From the NCBI GenBank assembly GCA_013288625.1, contig JABDBN010000002.1, positions 41,445 through 105,444 of the forward strand: 64,000 bases of DNA, in the 5' to 3' direction. Both the position numbers and the translations under genes were made by a program. This stretch comes from Alphaproteobacteria bacterium. GTDB taxonomy: Bacteria > Pseudomonadota > Alphaproteobacteria > Rickettsiales > Midichloriaceae. Below the pieces are notes generated by a model that saw only the letters and a list, made by a program, of their open reading frames with translations, was not told the DNA's origin and searched no databases. This document shows, one piece after another, positions 29,877 through 40,348 of the stretch. The first letter of the stretch is position 1. Each line of letters begins with the position of its first letter.

Positions 29877-30005
29877 GGATAAAACCACTAATTTACTGGC
29901 TTTTTCATCCTGATGCTCTTTCATTAGTTACCTATTATTCAGAGCTTTACAAGAAGTATTGCAATTTTGTTTAAATTATGACAACCTAATATTTGTAAAC
30001 TAATA

Positions 30006-30557
30006 ATGGGGGGTGAAATGAACCTTTATAAACTAACACTTGGCGTTTTATTCAGTATTGTACTTACTGCATCAACCGCTTCTGCAAACCACCATCGAGT
30101 TGTTGTCGATTTCAAGGGTAAGCATGTTTATTCTACAAATGGCAATTGTGTCCGCACAATGTGGATGAACGACCATGATGTCTGTGGTGCACCAGATGTA
30201 CTTAATCCAACCTGGGTTTTCTTTGATTTTAACAAATCAAACATTAGAGAATCTGAAATGCATAAATTGAATAGAGTGGCTCACTATATAAATCACCATG
30301 ATGTCCAAACAGTTAATATCCATGGATATGCTGATCGGATAGGTGGTCATTCTGCCTACAACGAGAGGCTTTCAAAAAGACGTGCTATGACTGTGTATGA
30401 TTACCTACAATCAAGAACAAATGTGGAAAAAATGACCGCTGATGTTGAAGGTTATGGTGCTACACATCAAGTAAAAGCATGTCATGATGTGAAAGAAGGC
30501 GAGCTTATTGAATGTCTTCAACCGAACCGTCGCGTTGAAGTCTTTATGGATCAGTAA
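30006..30557 (+). CDS. OmpA-family outer membrane protein
   Basis: OmpA C-terminal motifs: FFDFNKSNI, NIHGYADRIGGHSAYNERLSKRRAMTVYDYL, QPNRRVEV. Confidence 0.9.
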   Translation: MGGEMNLYKLTLGVLFSIVLTASTASANHHRVVVDFKGKHVYSTNGNCVRTMWMNDHDVCGAPDVLNPTWVFFDFNKSNIRESEMHKLNRVAHYINHHDVQTVNIHGYADRIGGHSAYNERLSKRRAMTVYDYLQSRTNVEKMTADVEGYGATHQVKACHDVKEGELIECLQPNRRVEVFMDQ

Positions 30558-30568
30558 TACAAAAACGC

Positions 30569-31129
30569 TTAAATTCCCTCCCAGCGTTTGAGTAAGTTTG
30601 TTTCCAAGTCGAATAGATCCAGCACCCGACCAAGGTGCTGGTCTATTATTTGTTGTAGAGAATCAGGTTTATTATAAAACAAAATCGAAGGCGGACATAT
30701 AATTCCCCCCATTTCTGTAACTGCATGCATAGCTTTTATATGCCCCAAGTGCAGAGGACTTTCCCGGAAAAGCAAAACCAATTTTCTGCGTTCCTTTAAC
30801 GTCACATCTGCCGCGCGTGAAATTAAAGTCTGAGCAAAACACCCGCCAATTTCCCCTAGAGTCTTCACAGTACACGGGGCTACAATCATTCCTTCTGTCT
30901 TAAAAGAACCGCTCGCAATGGTCGCCGCGATCTCATTATTATTGTAGTAGCGACTGGCAAGAGCAACTACCTGATCAAAGCTGAATCCGGTCTCATGAGC
31001 TATGGTCAGTTTCGCCGCTTTGCTTATAATTAAATGGCTTTCCACCCCAATATCATTCAGGATTTCCAGAAGCCTTATGCCATATATTGCACCCGTGGCT
31101 CCAGTTATTGCTATAACTATACGTTTCAT
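30569..31129 (-). CDS. ubiX: Flavin prenyltransferase UbiX
   Basis: MKRIVIAITGATGAIYGIRLLE, GMIVAPCTVKTL, RESPLHLGHIKAM. Confidence 0.94.
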   Translation of the reverse strand: MKRIVIAITGATGAIYGIRLLEILNDIGVESHLIISKAAKLTIAHETGFSFDQVVALASRYYNNNEIAATIASGSFKTEGMIVAPCTVKTLGEIGGCFAQTLISRAADVTLKERRKLVLLFRESPLHLGHIKAMHAVTEMGGIICPPSILFYNKPDSLQQIIDQHLGRVLDLFDLETNLLKRWEGI

Positions 31130-31136
31130 TACTTTA

Positions 31137-32771
31137 CTAAAATTTATTGGTTATTGGATAGCGGCGCTCCTTATCGAAACTCCGGCTTGAAATCTTTATC
31201 CCAGGCGCAGACTGCCTGCGCTTATATTCATAGGCCTTCAGTCTTTTGGCCATCTCCTTCACTTCATCTTCGATAAATCCCTGCCTTACAGTTTCCTCGA
31301 TGCTTTTATCTTCTTCAATTAAACTGAAAAGCATTGCATCAAGAACCTGATACGCAGGCAGAACGTCTTGGTCAAAATCACCTTGCGCAAGTTCAGCGCT
31401 GGGCGGTTTATTTATTGAATTCACCGGTATAACTCCTAGCTTGTTTAGGTGTGAACCGTGTGGAATATTATCATTTCGCCACCGGCTCAATTCATAAACC
31501 CGAGTTTTGTATACATCCTTGAGCGGAGCAAATCCCCCACACATATCCCCGTAAATTGTGGCATAGCCTACCGCATATTCTGACTTATTTCCAGTAGTTA
31601 AAAGCAACTCATTCAAATCATTTGAAAACGCCATAAGCACCATTCCTCTGATACGGGCTTGGATATTCTGCTCAGTAATAGACTCATTTTTAAAACCAGA
31701 TAGACTGTGCGTGATCACGCTTTTGAAGACTTCTTCAATTGAAATAGTATCGAGTTTGCAGCCAAGATTTTCAGACAGGGCTTCGGCATCAGTTAAACTA
31801 TGATTGCTAGAATAGCGTGAAGGCAATCGCACCCCATGAACATTCTCAGCGCCTAGTGCATCAGCAGCAAGGGTCGCAACCAGCGCCGAATCTATCCCTC
31901 CAGAGAGACCCAGGCACACTTTGCTAAAACCATTTTTGCGCACATAATCCCGAATTCCAAGAAGCAAAGCCTGATATATCTGCTCAATATCAGTATGATC
32001 AATGGCTTCATCTGACTTGGTTCCAAGCTCATAAACCAAAAAATCAGGCTCCCATAATTTTGCCTGGGCTAGAAGCTCCCCTGTTTGTGACAAAACAAAG
32101 CTCCCACCGTCAAAAACTAAACTATCCTGCCCTCCAACCATATTTACATAAATAATAGGGGCATCAATGAGAATGGCTGTTTGCTTAACTTCTTTTACTC
32201 GCGCTGCATGCTTCCTATATTCATAAGGCGAAGCATTAAGTGAAAGCACCAGGTCAACCTGTTTTCCTTTTAAGGCTCGAGGAACTGCGCTTTCCCACAA
32301 ATCTTCACAGACTACGACAGCAACATTCTTGCCCGACAGGCTGAATATACAAGTTTCATTTCCCGGGCGGAAAACTCGCTTTTCATCGAACACACCATAA
32401 TTAGGAAGTTCCTGCTTGCATGCCTTAGCCAATACCTGACCCGCGGAGATTGCCAGAGCTGCATTATACGTTGCGCCATTTTCTTTCAGTGGAGCTCCGA
32501 CCACAATCACTTGCTTAAGCTCTTTGCTAAAATTCACCAGGTCGGCAATAGCAATATTACATTGCTCGATAAACCCCTCGTTAAGCGCCAGGTCTTCAAT
32601 AGGATAGCCACAAAGCACCAGCTCAGAAAAAACAACTACGTCTGCTTGCGCTGCCTGTTCACATGCCTGCTTAATAAGCCTAAGGTTTCCCTTTATGTCC
32701 CCTAAAATAGGATTTACTTGTGCGAGCGCAATTTTCACTTCAGTTCCCTGCATTTCTGCTAAAAATAGCAA
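31137..32771 (-). CDS. nadE: Glutamine-dependent NAD+ synthetase
   Basis: Nitrilase domain plus CLGLSGGIDSALVATLA synthetase motif. Confidence 0.95.
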   Translation of the reverse strand: MLFLAEMQGTEVKIALAQVNPILGDIKGNLRLIKQACEQAAQADVVVFSELVLCGYPIEDLALNEGFIEQCNIAIADLVNFSKELKQVIVVGAPLKENGATYNAALAISAGQVLAKACKQELPNYGVFDEKRVFRPGNETCIFSLSGKNVAVVVCEDLWESAVPRALKGKQVDLVLSLNASPYEYRKHAARVKEVKQTAILIDAPIIYVNMVGGQDSLVFDGGSFVLSQTGELLAQAKLWEPDFLVYELGTKSDEAIDHTDIEQIYQALLLGIRDYVRKNGFSKVCLGLSGGIDSALVATLAADALGAENVHGVRLPSRYSSNHSLTDAEALSENLGCKLDTISIEEVFKSVITHSLSGFKNESITEQNIQARIRGMVLMAFSNDLNELLLTTGNKSEYAVGYATIYGDMCGGFAPLKDVYKTRVYELSRWRNDNIPHGSHLNKLGVIPVNSINKPPSAELAQGDFDQDVLPAYQVLDAMLFSLIEEDKSIEETVRQGFIEDEVKEMAKRLKAYEYKRRQSAPGIKISSRSFDKERRYPITNKF

Positions 32772-32832
32772 AATTATGTGTGATTGAAAAGCATAAGATT
32801 TTACCCGAAGTATTTCTTTTCTTGTCCATAGT

Positions 32833-32861
32833 TTGCACTATCATAATGATAGTGCTACAAT
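32833..32861 (+). promoter_or_regulatory. Putative promoter with overlapping palindromic operator
   Basis: GCACTATCAT-A-ATGATAGTGC (32835-32855) lies between a weak -35 TTGCAC and a -10 TACAAT with 17-bp spacing, upstream of GGAGGA and ATG 32887. Confidence 0.55.
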
Positions 32862-32886
32862 TAAATCAAGGTACGGAGGAAGCAAA

Positions 32887-33237
32887 ATGAGAAAATTCAC
32901 TATAAATTGCAACTTTGGCGGGACTAAATCCCCATTTACGGTGTATATCGGAATGCCGGAAAAAGTCCACCACCCTCTGCACTTTCAGGCTGACTGGCTT
33001 TCCAAAGAGCGGGGTGGCAATATACCGCAGGAAGTTATGGATAGCTTGCAAAAACTCTTAGAGATATCTATAAAAAATAACGTGCCTTTTGAAGACCTGT
33101 GCGCGTACGCCATTGAGTCTGCACAAGTTACCGAGGCTCCTTCGCAGAAACCTGCACAGTTGGAATCTAAACCCGAGAAGGTTGGCGAACCTCCTCAACC
33201 CGTACAGGCAGAAGCTAAACCTACTGAGCCGGCCTAG
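32887..33237 (+). CDS. DUF2610-type conserved Rickettsiales protein
   Basis: MRKFTINCNFGGTKSPFTVYIGMPEKVHHPLHFQADWLSKERGGNIPQEVMDSLQKL, then a P/E/A-rich tail. Confidence 0.8.
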   Translation: MRKFTINCNFGGTKSPFTVYIGMPEKVHHPLHFQADWLSKERGGNIPQEVMDSLQKLLEISIKNNVPFEDLCAYAIESAQVTEAPSQKPAQLESKPEKVGEPPQPVQAEAKPTEPA

Positions 33238-33238
33238 C

Positions 33239-34117
33239 ATGAAAAATTATGACTTGATTGGAGCTGCTAGTGGATGGGGGGCGAAGAAACGTCATACCGA
33301 GCTTTCTCCAGAAGAACTTCAGAAGTTCTTCCTACAAAATAATCTCTCCTGGAAATTTAGCAGCATTCTAAAATCAGAAGCGAGTATTCTTCAAACTGAT
33401 ATCCCGGTAGGCATGCCCTCTTTGCCGCTAGTAACTTCATTTTGTGAACGCCTGGCACAGGCTACTGAATCCTCTATCACAAACCACAAGATCCCCCTCA
33501 TCATTGGTGGTGATCATTCGTGTGCAATTGGAAGCTGGAGTGGAATTGTCAAAGCAACTAACTCCTATGGAAAATTCGGCCTCATTTGGATTGATGCGCA
33601 CATGGATTCCCACACTTATAATACCAGTCCTTCCAAAGCATTCCACGGTATGCCCGTAGCTACGCTTCTTGGCTATGGCGAGGATGTGCTTATAAATATC
33701 GGCGGCGCAAAAGCTAAAATCTCCCCTCAACATCTGTCGCTTATCGGAATTCGCAGCTTTGAACCCGAGGAAGAAAAATTGCTCAATGAGCTGGGTGTCC
33801 GCATATACTATATGCCTGAGGTGGTAGAGAGGACATTTCCCGTGGTCTTTAATGAAGCTCTGGCACGTGCAAACAAAGATACTCTGAGCTTTGGAGTCTC
33901 ACTTGATTTGGATGCTTTTGATCCCAAATATGTATTGGGAACCGGCTCACTTGAACCCAATGGGCTTTCCCCAGATGACGTCATTCCCGAACTTCAAGGG
34001 CTATTAAATCATCCCAAAATAGCGGGGTTTGAAATCGTAGAGTACAACCCTAGACTGGATAGTAACTTCACCACCGCAAAGGTAATTATCAATATTCTCG
34101 ATTCAATAGTTGCATAG
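33239..34117 (+). CDS. rocF: Arginase/ureohydrolase family protein
   Basis: IIGGDHSCAIGS, IDAHMDSHT, SLDLDAFDPKYVLGTGSLEPNGL metal-binding motifs. Confidence 0.88.
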   Translation: MKNYDLIGAASGWGAKKRHTELSPEELQKFFLQNNLSWKFSSILKSEASILQTDIPVGMPSLPLVTSFCERLAQATESSITNHKIPLIIGGDHSCAIGSWSGIVKATNSYGKFGLIWIDAHMDSHTYNTSPSKAFHGMPVATLLGYGEDVLINIGGAKAKISPQHLSLIGIRSFEPEEEKLLNELGVRIYYMPEVVERTFPVVFNEALARANKDTLSFGVSLDLDAFDPKYVLGTGSLEPNGLSPDDVIPELQGLLNHPKIAGFEIVEYNPRLDSNFTTAKVIINILDSIVA

Positions 34118-34203
34118 TATTTGTGCTAAAAGATAAATAATGAGTTGAGCAATCGCCTGAATAATGTAGATTTATAAGTATAGGCTTTATATAACCTTAT
34201 GGA

Positions 34204-36804
34204 ATGAAGTTTTTACGTAGTTTTTATTATCTGTTTCTCCTACTGCTGCTTACGGCAATTCTGATGTCAGGTACATTTGCACAAGCTACAGGGTTTGATT
34301 CCTTGCAGGCGCATCAGAATTTAGTATACGCTAGCGATAGCTATGGACTTGCAGTTTGGAACTCTCCAATATATGGGGCTAACTGCCGAGTTGTAGACCC
34401 AAGTGATTTTAAAATGACCAATATCGCGTTGAGGAAAGGTCAGCAGCCAGGGCCAGATCATATGAATGAATGGCTTTCTTATGGCTTGGGTATTCAGGGC
34501 GGGGCTCTCTTAGCCGTAGGTGCATTAACTGGCGGGATTGGGCTTGCGGTAACTGCTGCTGCTGAAGCGTTAGCTTCTTTATATATCTGTGCCTACACCT
34601 GGGTTTTTACCCCTCAAGAATATGCGGGCTGGACGGGTAGAGGGAGTCAAAGCGGCGCAGCCGTAATTGACCCTCCTAATACTGCTCCAGCTGCCAGTGG
34701 CCTTTTAGATTCATCAGAGTTGCCATATTATTTCCATTGCGATCCGCTATTTGTGCCTGCAGCCGAATCTCAGATTCTCGATACCGGCCAATCAATTCAA
34801 CAAATGGTTTTTGGCCGCACCTGGGGTTATCCCGGGCCGGTAAGCGCCTTATGCGCGCACGGGATAGCATCACCTCATCAAATGCCTGATATGGTGGCAA
34901 AAATTGCCGTCGGCGTTCAGGATGGGTTTATTTCTGACGCAAAGTTAGCGTTTGGTACCTACCCTTATGATCTGGGTGGCATGCAGGGACTGACTTATAC
35001 TGCAGAAATTAGCCCAAATGATAACATGACCTGGGTACACGGCGTTGGAATAGTTGCCTATTACAAGATTACTCAGGATAGTCCGCCGCTTAAAATCTGC
35101 GCGGGCATAGCAACCTTGCCGGTGCCTATCGAAATCGGCTGCACCACAACCAGCATCATGAATGACTATGCTGAATTGCCTAGCTATCTACAGCAGTTTA
35201 TCGATAGCACAAGGTGTAAATATATGCACGATATGCGAACAGATTTAGCATCGTTGGCAAATTCGAGTGTTCTGTTGAGCTCACCAACTGCTGCGCAAAA
35301 AGATGCCGATAATTACTCAGGTATGCCAGTAAGCAAGTTTTTAAGAAGCGATATGCATTTCACCAGCAACACCATAGGCTGTATAAAAGATATTCTAGTT
35401 AAAAAATTTGTTGGCACACCTGGTTCAACTGCCAAAAATTATATTCAACTCTTGCAGGCACAAATTGCGCCTATGATTTATGCTGTATTCGTGCTTTATG
35501 TTTCTTTGCTCGGGATCAAGATAATTTCAAGTGTTCAACCTCCATCGCGCGGCGAATGGGTTATGTACGTACTTAAGCTCGCACTTATAGCCTATTTCAT
35601 TCTTGGTGACGGTTGGTATTCGACTGATACTAACCGACCTGGTCTGTTTAAACCTCTGGTTAACTTCTCAGATCAAATCGCAGATTTCTTTATGCAGGCT
35701 CAGGTTGCGAATGATTACCTAGGCCTGTGCAGGTTTAAATACAATGGGAAAAATTTGCTGGGTGAGAATGAAGTTTCGACTAGCGCAGCAACGCTGGTAA
35801 GCACTCTTACTTTGCCAGCAACAGCCGCCTCTGTGACAAAAGGTGTCAGCAATACTGCATCAGGTCTGATCCCAACGGCAGGTTTTGATTTTAGTGGCAC
35901 ACCTCAGGTTGTAAAGCTCTCAGTTTGGGATCTAGTCGATTGCCGAATTGCAAACTATCTGACCATGGGTTCCTGCGACTATACTGCATCTGGGCTTATG
36001 GCTATCTGGTTTATTGTCCTTGCCCTCTTCAGCGTGTACGGCATTTTAGTCATGCTTTTGTCATTTGTTTACTCACTCATGTTATTTTTGGTGGTATTCC
36101 GCTTTGCTCATATATTTATCTTATCAATGCTCACCATAGGGGTCTTAGTATTTGTCTCTCCTATATTCTTATGTTTTGGTTTATTCCAGCATACCAAAGG
36201 GATTTTTGAATCCTGGGCAAAACAGATTTTAGGCTTTATACTCTATCCTGCATTACTTTTTGGTTTTCTTGTATTGATGCTAGCAACCTTTGATGCCGTG
36301 TATTACGGCAATGTTAATATTAACAAGTCTAATCCTCAGGATTTTCATGCGGCTTGCAATGGCGTTACCTCTGCATTCTGCCAAACTATTCTAAATTTTA
36401 CTCAGCCTGGAGATGATATTTGCCAGATGAATTGGACTCGCGCAATTAAGGGGCTTCCCCAACTCAATGCTTCAAACGTTACACAAAATCCGGTGGCTAT
36501 GATTAGTAGTTTCACTCTCGCCATTTTTGGAAAGTTTTGGTACTTGACCAATGACGCGATGAGAATCTATGCAGGTGAGTTAGGAAAACTCGTGCTTATA
36601 GCTGTTATTTTTTACCATTTCATGGACGAAATTGTGAATTTTATGGCGGTGATGCTTGGCATACTTGATGTTGGGCAGTACGCCAGGGGCAGAGTTAACT
36701 TGATCTCAGCAGGAATGGGCTTAGCATCGGGTGCTAAGACTGGGCTTCAATCTGCTGGAGGATTAGGGCGAGCAGCCACAGCCGGTTATTTAAAACGACG
36801 ATGA
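34204..36804 (+). CDS. TrbL/VirB6-family type IV secretion membrane protein
   Basis: 866 aa, long exported N-terminal region then VirB6-like TM cluster (FRFAHIFILSMLTIGVLVFVSPIFLCFGLFQHTKGIFESWAKQILGF). Confidence 0.88.
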   Translation: MKFLRSFYYLFLLLLLTAILMSGTFAQATGFDSLQAHQNLVYASDSYGLAVWNSPIYGANCRVVDPSDFKMTNIALRKGQQPGPDHMNEWLSYGLGIQGGALLAVGALTGGIGLAVTAAAEALASLYICAYTWVFTPQEYAGWTGRGSQSGAAVIDPPNTAPAASGLLDSSELPYYFHCDPLFVPAAESQILDTGQSIQQMVFGRTWGYPGPVSALCAHGIASPHQMPDMVAKIAVGVQDGFISDAKLAFGTYPYDLGGMQGLTYTAEISPNDNMTWVHGVGIVAYYKITQDSPPLKICAGIATLPVPIEIGCTTTSIMNDYAELPSYLQQFIDSTRCKYMHDMRTDLASLANSSVLLSSPTAAQKDADNYSGMPVSKFLRSDMHFTSNTIGCIKDILVKKFVGTPGSTAKNYIQLLQAQIAPMIYAVFVLYVSLLGIKIISSVQPPSRGEWVMYVLKLALIAYFILGDGWYSTDTNRPGLFKPLVNFSDQIADFFMQAQVANDYLGLCRFKYNGKNLLGENEVSTSAATLVSTLTLPATAASVTKGVSNTASGLIPTAGFDFSGTPQVVKLSVWDLVDCRIANYLTMGSCDYTASGLMAIWFIVLALFSVYGILVMLLSFVYSLMLFLVVFRFAHIFILSMLTIGVLVFVSPIFLCFGLFQHTKGIFESWAKQILGFILYPALLFGFLVLMLATFDAVYYGNVNINKSNPQDFHAACNGVTSAFCQTILNFTQPGDDICQMNWTRAIKGLPQLNASNVTQNPVAMISSFTLAIFGKFWYLTNDAMRIYAGELGKLVLIAVIFYHFMDEIVNFMAVMLGILDVGQYARGRVNLISAGMGLASGAKTGLQSAGGLGRAATAGYLKRR

Positions 36805-36847
36805 CGATATATTTTAAGGTGAAATTTATGATTGCGAGAAATAATAC

Positions 36848-39712
36848 ATGAAATTGAACTTTAGCATTGCAGAAGTTATTACTCTGGCTTTCATGGCCCT
36901 GGCTTTAACAGCTTGTAATGATACTTCCGTCACGTGCATTTTTGCTGATGAATTTGAAAACACTACTAAAGAATGGCTAACCGTAAGACCAGGCGGACAA
37001 AATTGTATTTTACTCTGCGACCAGACATGCAGAACCACCTTTTCAGACCCTACTAACAAGAGCGATGGTATTATTAACAGTTGCATTCCTGAGTGTAGAG
37101 CAGGTAATGTGTTCACGTACGGCGGCAAATCTACTACCAATGCCTGCAGTTCTACAATACCTTCGTGGACATGGACGCAAATGGGATTGACACCGGCTGA
37201 TCCCTTTTCATATGATCCATCCCCTAGCTCTTTAGGAAACTATCTTTATTCACCTGGTCTTGTCCTCAATACAAATGAATCTTTAAGCATAACTCTTGAT
37301 CCTAATGGAGTTAATCAATTAGCACTGTGTGGCATTCAAAGTAAATGGTTGATCCCTTCTCCATGGCTATTCACGCAAGCATGTCCTTATTGGAACACAA
37401 TGAATATTACTAACTGTACTACTGTAGACTGGAATAGGAATACGTGGCAAGCCGCTAATACATACTTTACTGATTCAGGAATCGATGCGCGAGATGGCGA
37501 CACAGTTAGTATTGCATGGTATGGACCTTATTATTCTACGCCCACATCTCAGCAACAGATTGCTACAGACTCTAACTTAGTAATGCGAAATCCTAATGTT
37601 CCAGGGGCTTCAGCATCCATTGATTTACTTCCTTTTTATGATTTGAATGGTGCTGCTCTTAGCAATGCTTATCCAAAAGTAAGTTATGTTGGGCAATTTG
37701 ATGATGGCAATGGAAACATGATAAATGCACCTCAAACTAACCTAATTTTTTTAGGTCTTAAAGGTGAACTAAGTACTACTAATCTTGAGTATTCTACTTT
37801 AACTCCTTCTTTTATTGATCAGTTTTCTAGCGCATGCAGGAATAACCCAGCTTCTTCCCCAGTATGCAATTTTTACAGTTGGAAGGATAGTACTGGCAAG
37901 CTGACTACAAATGGCTTCAATTATACTACTTTTGATCCAGTTGCTCTGGTAACTTTGCCTAAAAATGTAGTCCAATATCAATTTGCTGGGCAGCTTTCGG
38001 GTTTCTCCTCCAACTTTAGCAGACTGATGTTCCGTCATCGTGGTGACAGCTCGTACCTATCACCAAATGCTATTGGTGGGCTTAATGTTCATGTTAGCCG
38101 GATGGGGTGCACCTATAAGGATGGCCAAAAACTGCTATATGCTTTTTCTCTTCAGAGTATTACAGGAAATGGGTATGCTCTTCCTGCCACACCTCCTGTT
38201 ATTGGGGCTGTCAATTCAGATCCTCTTACACAAGGATTTGTAACCGCCTGGGCTCCAGTTACGTCTGATATACTTAACGCTACAACCGCTATTCCATTTC
38301 CGCCTGAATTAGCATCCAACCCCTATGCCTCAAAAGGCGCCAAGCTATGGTTAGCTATTGATTCTCAGATCACCGAAGCTCCCTATGTAAAGCCCAGCCC
38401 TATGTACAATAACCCAGTCACTCTAACTAATTTGCCAGATGAGCTCTTTACCCTAAAACATAGGCATGGGCAGTATAACCTTCAATTAATAAAAACCGCC
38501 ACGCAGAGTCAGGGATTTGTTACTCTTATAAGCGGACCTGTTAATCAGATTCATGATTATTTATTCGGTTCTGATGGTGCGCATGGAATTGTTGAGTCAG
38601 TTTTTTCCGCATATGTAGTCAATGGCTCTTTTAATTTGGCTATTCGGGCGTGCCTTGTGCTTTATATAACGGTAACTGGTTTGCTATTCCTGCTTGGAAT
38701 TTCACCTATTACACAACAAGAAGCGATTCCCCGCGTATTTAAATTTGCATTTGTCGCACTTTTACTTTCGCCTACCGCTTGGCAATTTTTATATCAAAAT
38801 TGTTTTCGTATTTTTACCGACGGTACAATAGAAATAATAGCTTTTATAAATGGTACTGTTGATCTAAGTGCCGTTCAAAATATGGAGAATGTTGCGGTGG
38901 CCCAATCTATAAGCCAGCAGGTAAATGCCATTAGATTCAATGTCAGTCAGGCTTTTGGTATTTTTGATATTCTTACTGATTTGTTTTTTAACAGCAACAC
39001 GTGGTTTAAAATCATCGCGCTGGCTTTCTCAACTTTTATAGGCTTTTTCCTTGCTATTGTGATGGTAATTTCTTTTGGATACGCTTTAGTTGGAATATTT
39101 AAGGCAGTTTTAGTATACCTGACTTCCATGGTAGGGATTGCCATACTGCTTATGGTTTCACCTTTATTTTTTACTTTCTTACTGTTTAAAACAACCAAGA
39201 CGATTTTTGATAATTGGTTAAAGCAGTTAATGGCTTTTGCAATTCAACCTATAGTAGTTATTTCAGGGATAACCTTGCTTTCCTACATGTTAATTATAGC
39301 AGTTTATTCTACATTAGGATTCACTGCCTGTAGGGCTTGTATAATTTCTATAAATATCCCCCTTGTTATCGATGTGTGCCTATTGCCATCGTATTACACA
39401 CTTTCCAGTTTATTCATGCCAAATGAAGGTTTTGGCAGCCCGCTATTGTTAATAACTCCATTATTTTGTTTACTTATATTAGGACAAGCAATATATGTTT
39501 TCTCATCATTTGGAGCAACTTTGGCTAATTTCTTAGTAATGACGAGTTATGGTGGCGTTAATCTTGCGCAAGTCGCTGATAGATCTAACCCAATAACCAG
39601 TTTTGCGAGAGCAAGTTCTCAGATTGTGGGTGCAGATCAAGAGACAATAGCCAAAAGGAATCAGATAATTAGGGCAGGTAAAAAAATTGGCAGTGCTGTT
39701 TCAAGGAAATAA
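36848..39712 (+). CDS. TrbL/VirB6-family type IV secretion membrane lipoprotein
   Basis: 954 aa; lipobox ALTAC; Cys-rich N-terminal region; VirB6 TM core (MVGIAILLMVSPLFFTFLLFKTTKTIFDNWLKQLMAF). Confidence 0.88.
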   Translation: MKLNFSIAEVITLAFMALALTACNDTSVTCIFADEFENTTKEWLTVRPGGQNCILLCDQTCRTTFSDPTNKSDGIINSCIPECRAGNVFTYGGKSTTNACSSTIPSWTWTQMGLTPADPFSYDPSPSSLGNYLYSPGLVLNTNESLSITLDPNGVNQLALCGIQSKWLIPSPWLFTQACPYWNTMNITNCTTVDWNRNTWQAANTYFTDSGIDARDGDTVSIAWYGPYYSTPTSQQQIATDSNLVMRNPNVPGASASIDLLPFYDLNGAALSNAYPKVSYVGQFDDGNGNMINAPQTNLIFLGLKGELSTTNLEYSTLTPSFIDQFSSACRNNPASSPVCNFYSWKDSTGKLTTNGFNYTTFDPVALVTLPKNVVQYQFAGQLSGFSSNFSRLMFRHRGDSSYLSPNAIGGLNVHVSRMGCTYKDGQKLLYAFSLQSITGNGYALPATPPVIGAVNSDPLTQGFVTAWAPVTSDILNATTAIPFPPELASNPYASKGAKLWLAIDSQITEAPYVKPSPMYNNPVTLTNLPDELFTLKHRHGQYNLQLIKTATQSQGFVTLISGPVNQIHDYLFGSDGAHGIVESVFSAYVVNGSFNLAIRACLVLYITVTGLLFLLGISPITQQEAIPRVFKFAFVALLLSPTAWQFLYQNCFRIFTDGTIEIIAFINGTVDLSAVQNMENVAVAQSISQQVNAIRFNVSQAFGIFDILTDLFFNSNTWFKIIALAFSTFIGFFLAIVMVISFGYALVGIFKAVLVYLTSMVGIAILLMVSPLFFTFLLFKTTKTIFDNWLKQLMAFAIQPIVVISGITLLSYMLIIAVYSTLGFTACRACIISINIPLVIDVCLLPSYYTLSSLFMPNEGFGSPLLLITPLFCLLILGQAIYVFSSFGATLANFLVMTSYGGVNLAQVADRSNPITSFARASSQIVGADQETIAKRNQIIRAGKKIGSAVSRK

Positions 39713-39736
39713 ATCCTAGCAAGGTGATACAAATAA

Positions 39737-40348
39737 ATGTTAACGCTAGAGAATGTTACTATTGCCAGAAATGGCATAACAATTATAAATGGTTTTGGCG
39801 TGACTATATTTCCAGGCACTTGCCTTGTTGTATCTGGGAAAAATGGAAGTGGTAAAACTTCATTATTAAAACATCTTGCCGGAATCAATTCTTACGGCGG
39901 GGGAAGTATATACTTTAATAACGTAGATGTTAGTAACCATAGAGATGAATATCATTCTATGATATGTCATGTTGGCCATAGCAATGCGCTTTCTTCAGAA
40001 TTAACCGTATATGAGAACCTTGAATATTGGGCCAATATAAATAACCGCTCTGAAACTATTTCAGCAGCCCTTTCAGTTTTTGGGCTCTATGATCTACTCA
40101 CTCACCCTGTGGGAACCTTATCCCAGGGTTGGCAACGAAAGGTAGCTCTTACTCGCTTATTGTTATCCAGTGCTGTTATATGGTATCTTGATGAGCCTTA
40201 TACAAACCTTGATACAGAAAGCTGCAATGCGCTTGATAATATGATATATGCAAAATGCAATAATAACGGCATTGTGGTAATTGCTTCTCATAAGCCTGAA
40301 ACTGTATTAAATTCCATTTGTATTAATCTCGATGAGATGATGAAATGA
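39737..40348 (+). CDS. ccmA: Heme exporter ATP-binding protein CcmA
   Basis: VSGKNGSGKTSLLKHLAG, LSQGWQRKVALTRLLL, WYLDEPYTNLD. Confidence 0.92.
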   Translation: MLTLENVTIARNGITIINGFGVTIFPGTCLVVSGKNGSGKTSLLKHLAGINSYGGGSIYFNNVDVSNHRDEYHSMICHVGHSNALSSELTVYENLEYWANINNRSETISAALSVFGLYDLLTHPVGTLSQGWQRKVALTRLLLSSAVIWYLDEPYTNLDTESCNALDNMIYAKCNNNGIVVIASHKPETVLNSICINLDEMMK

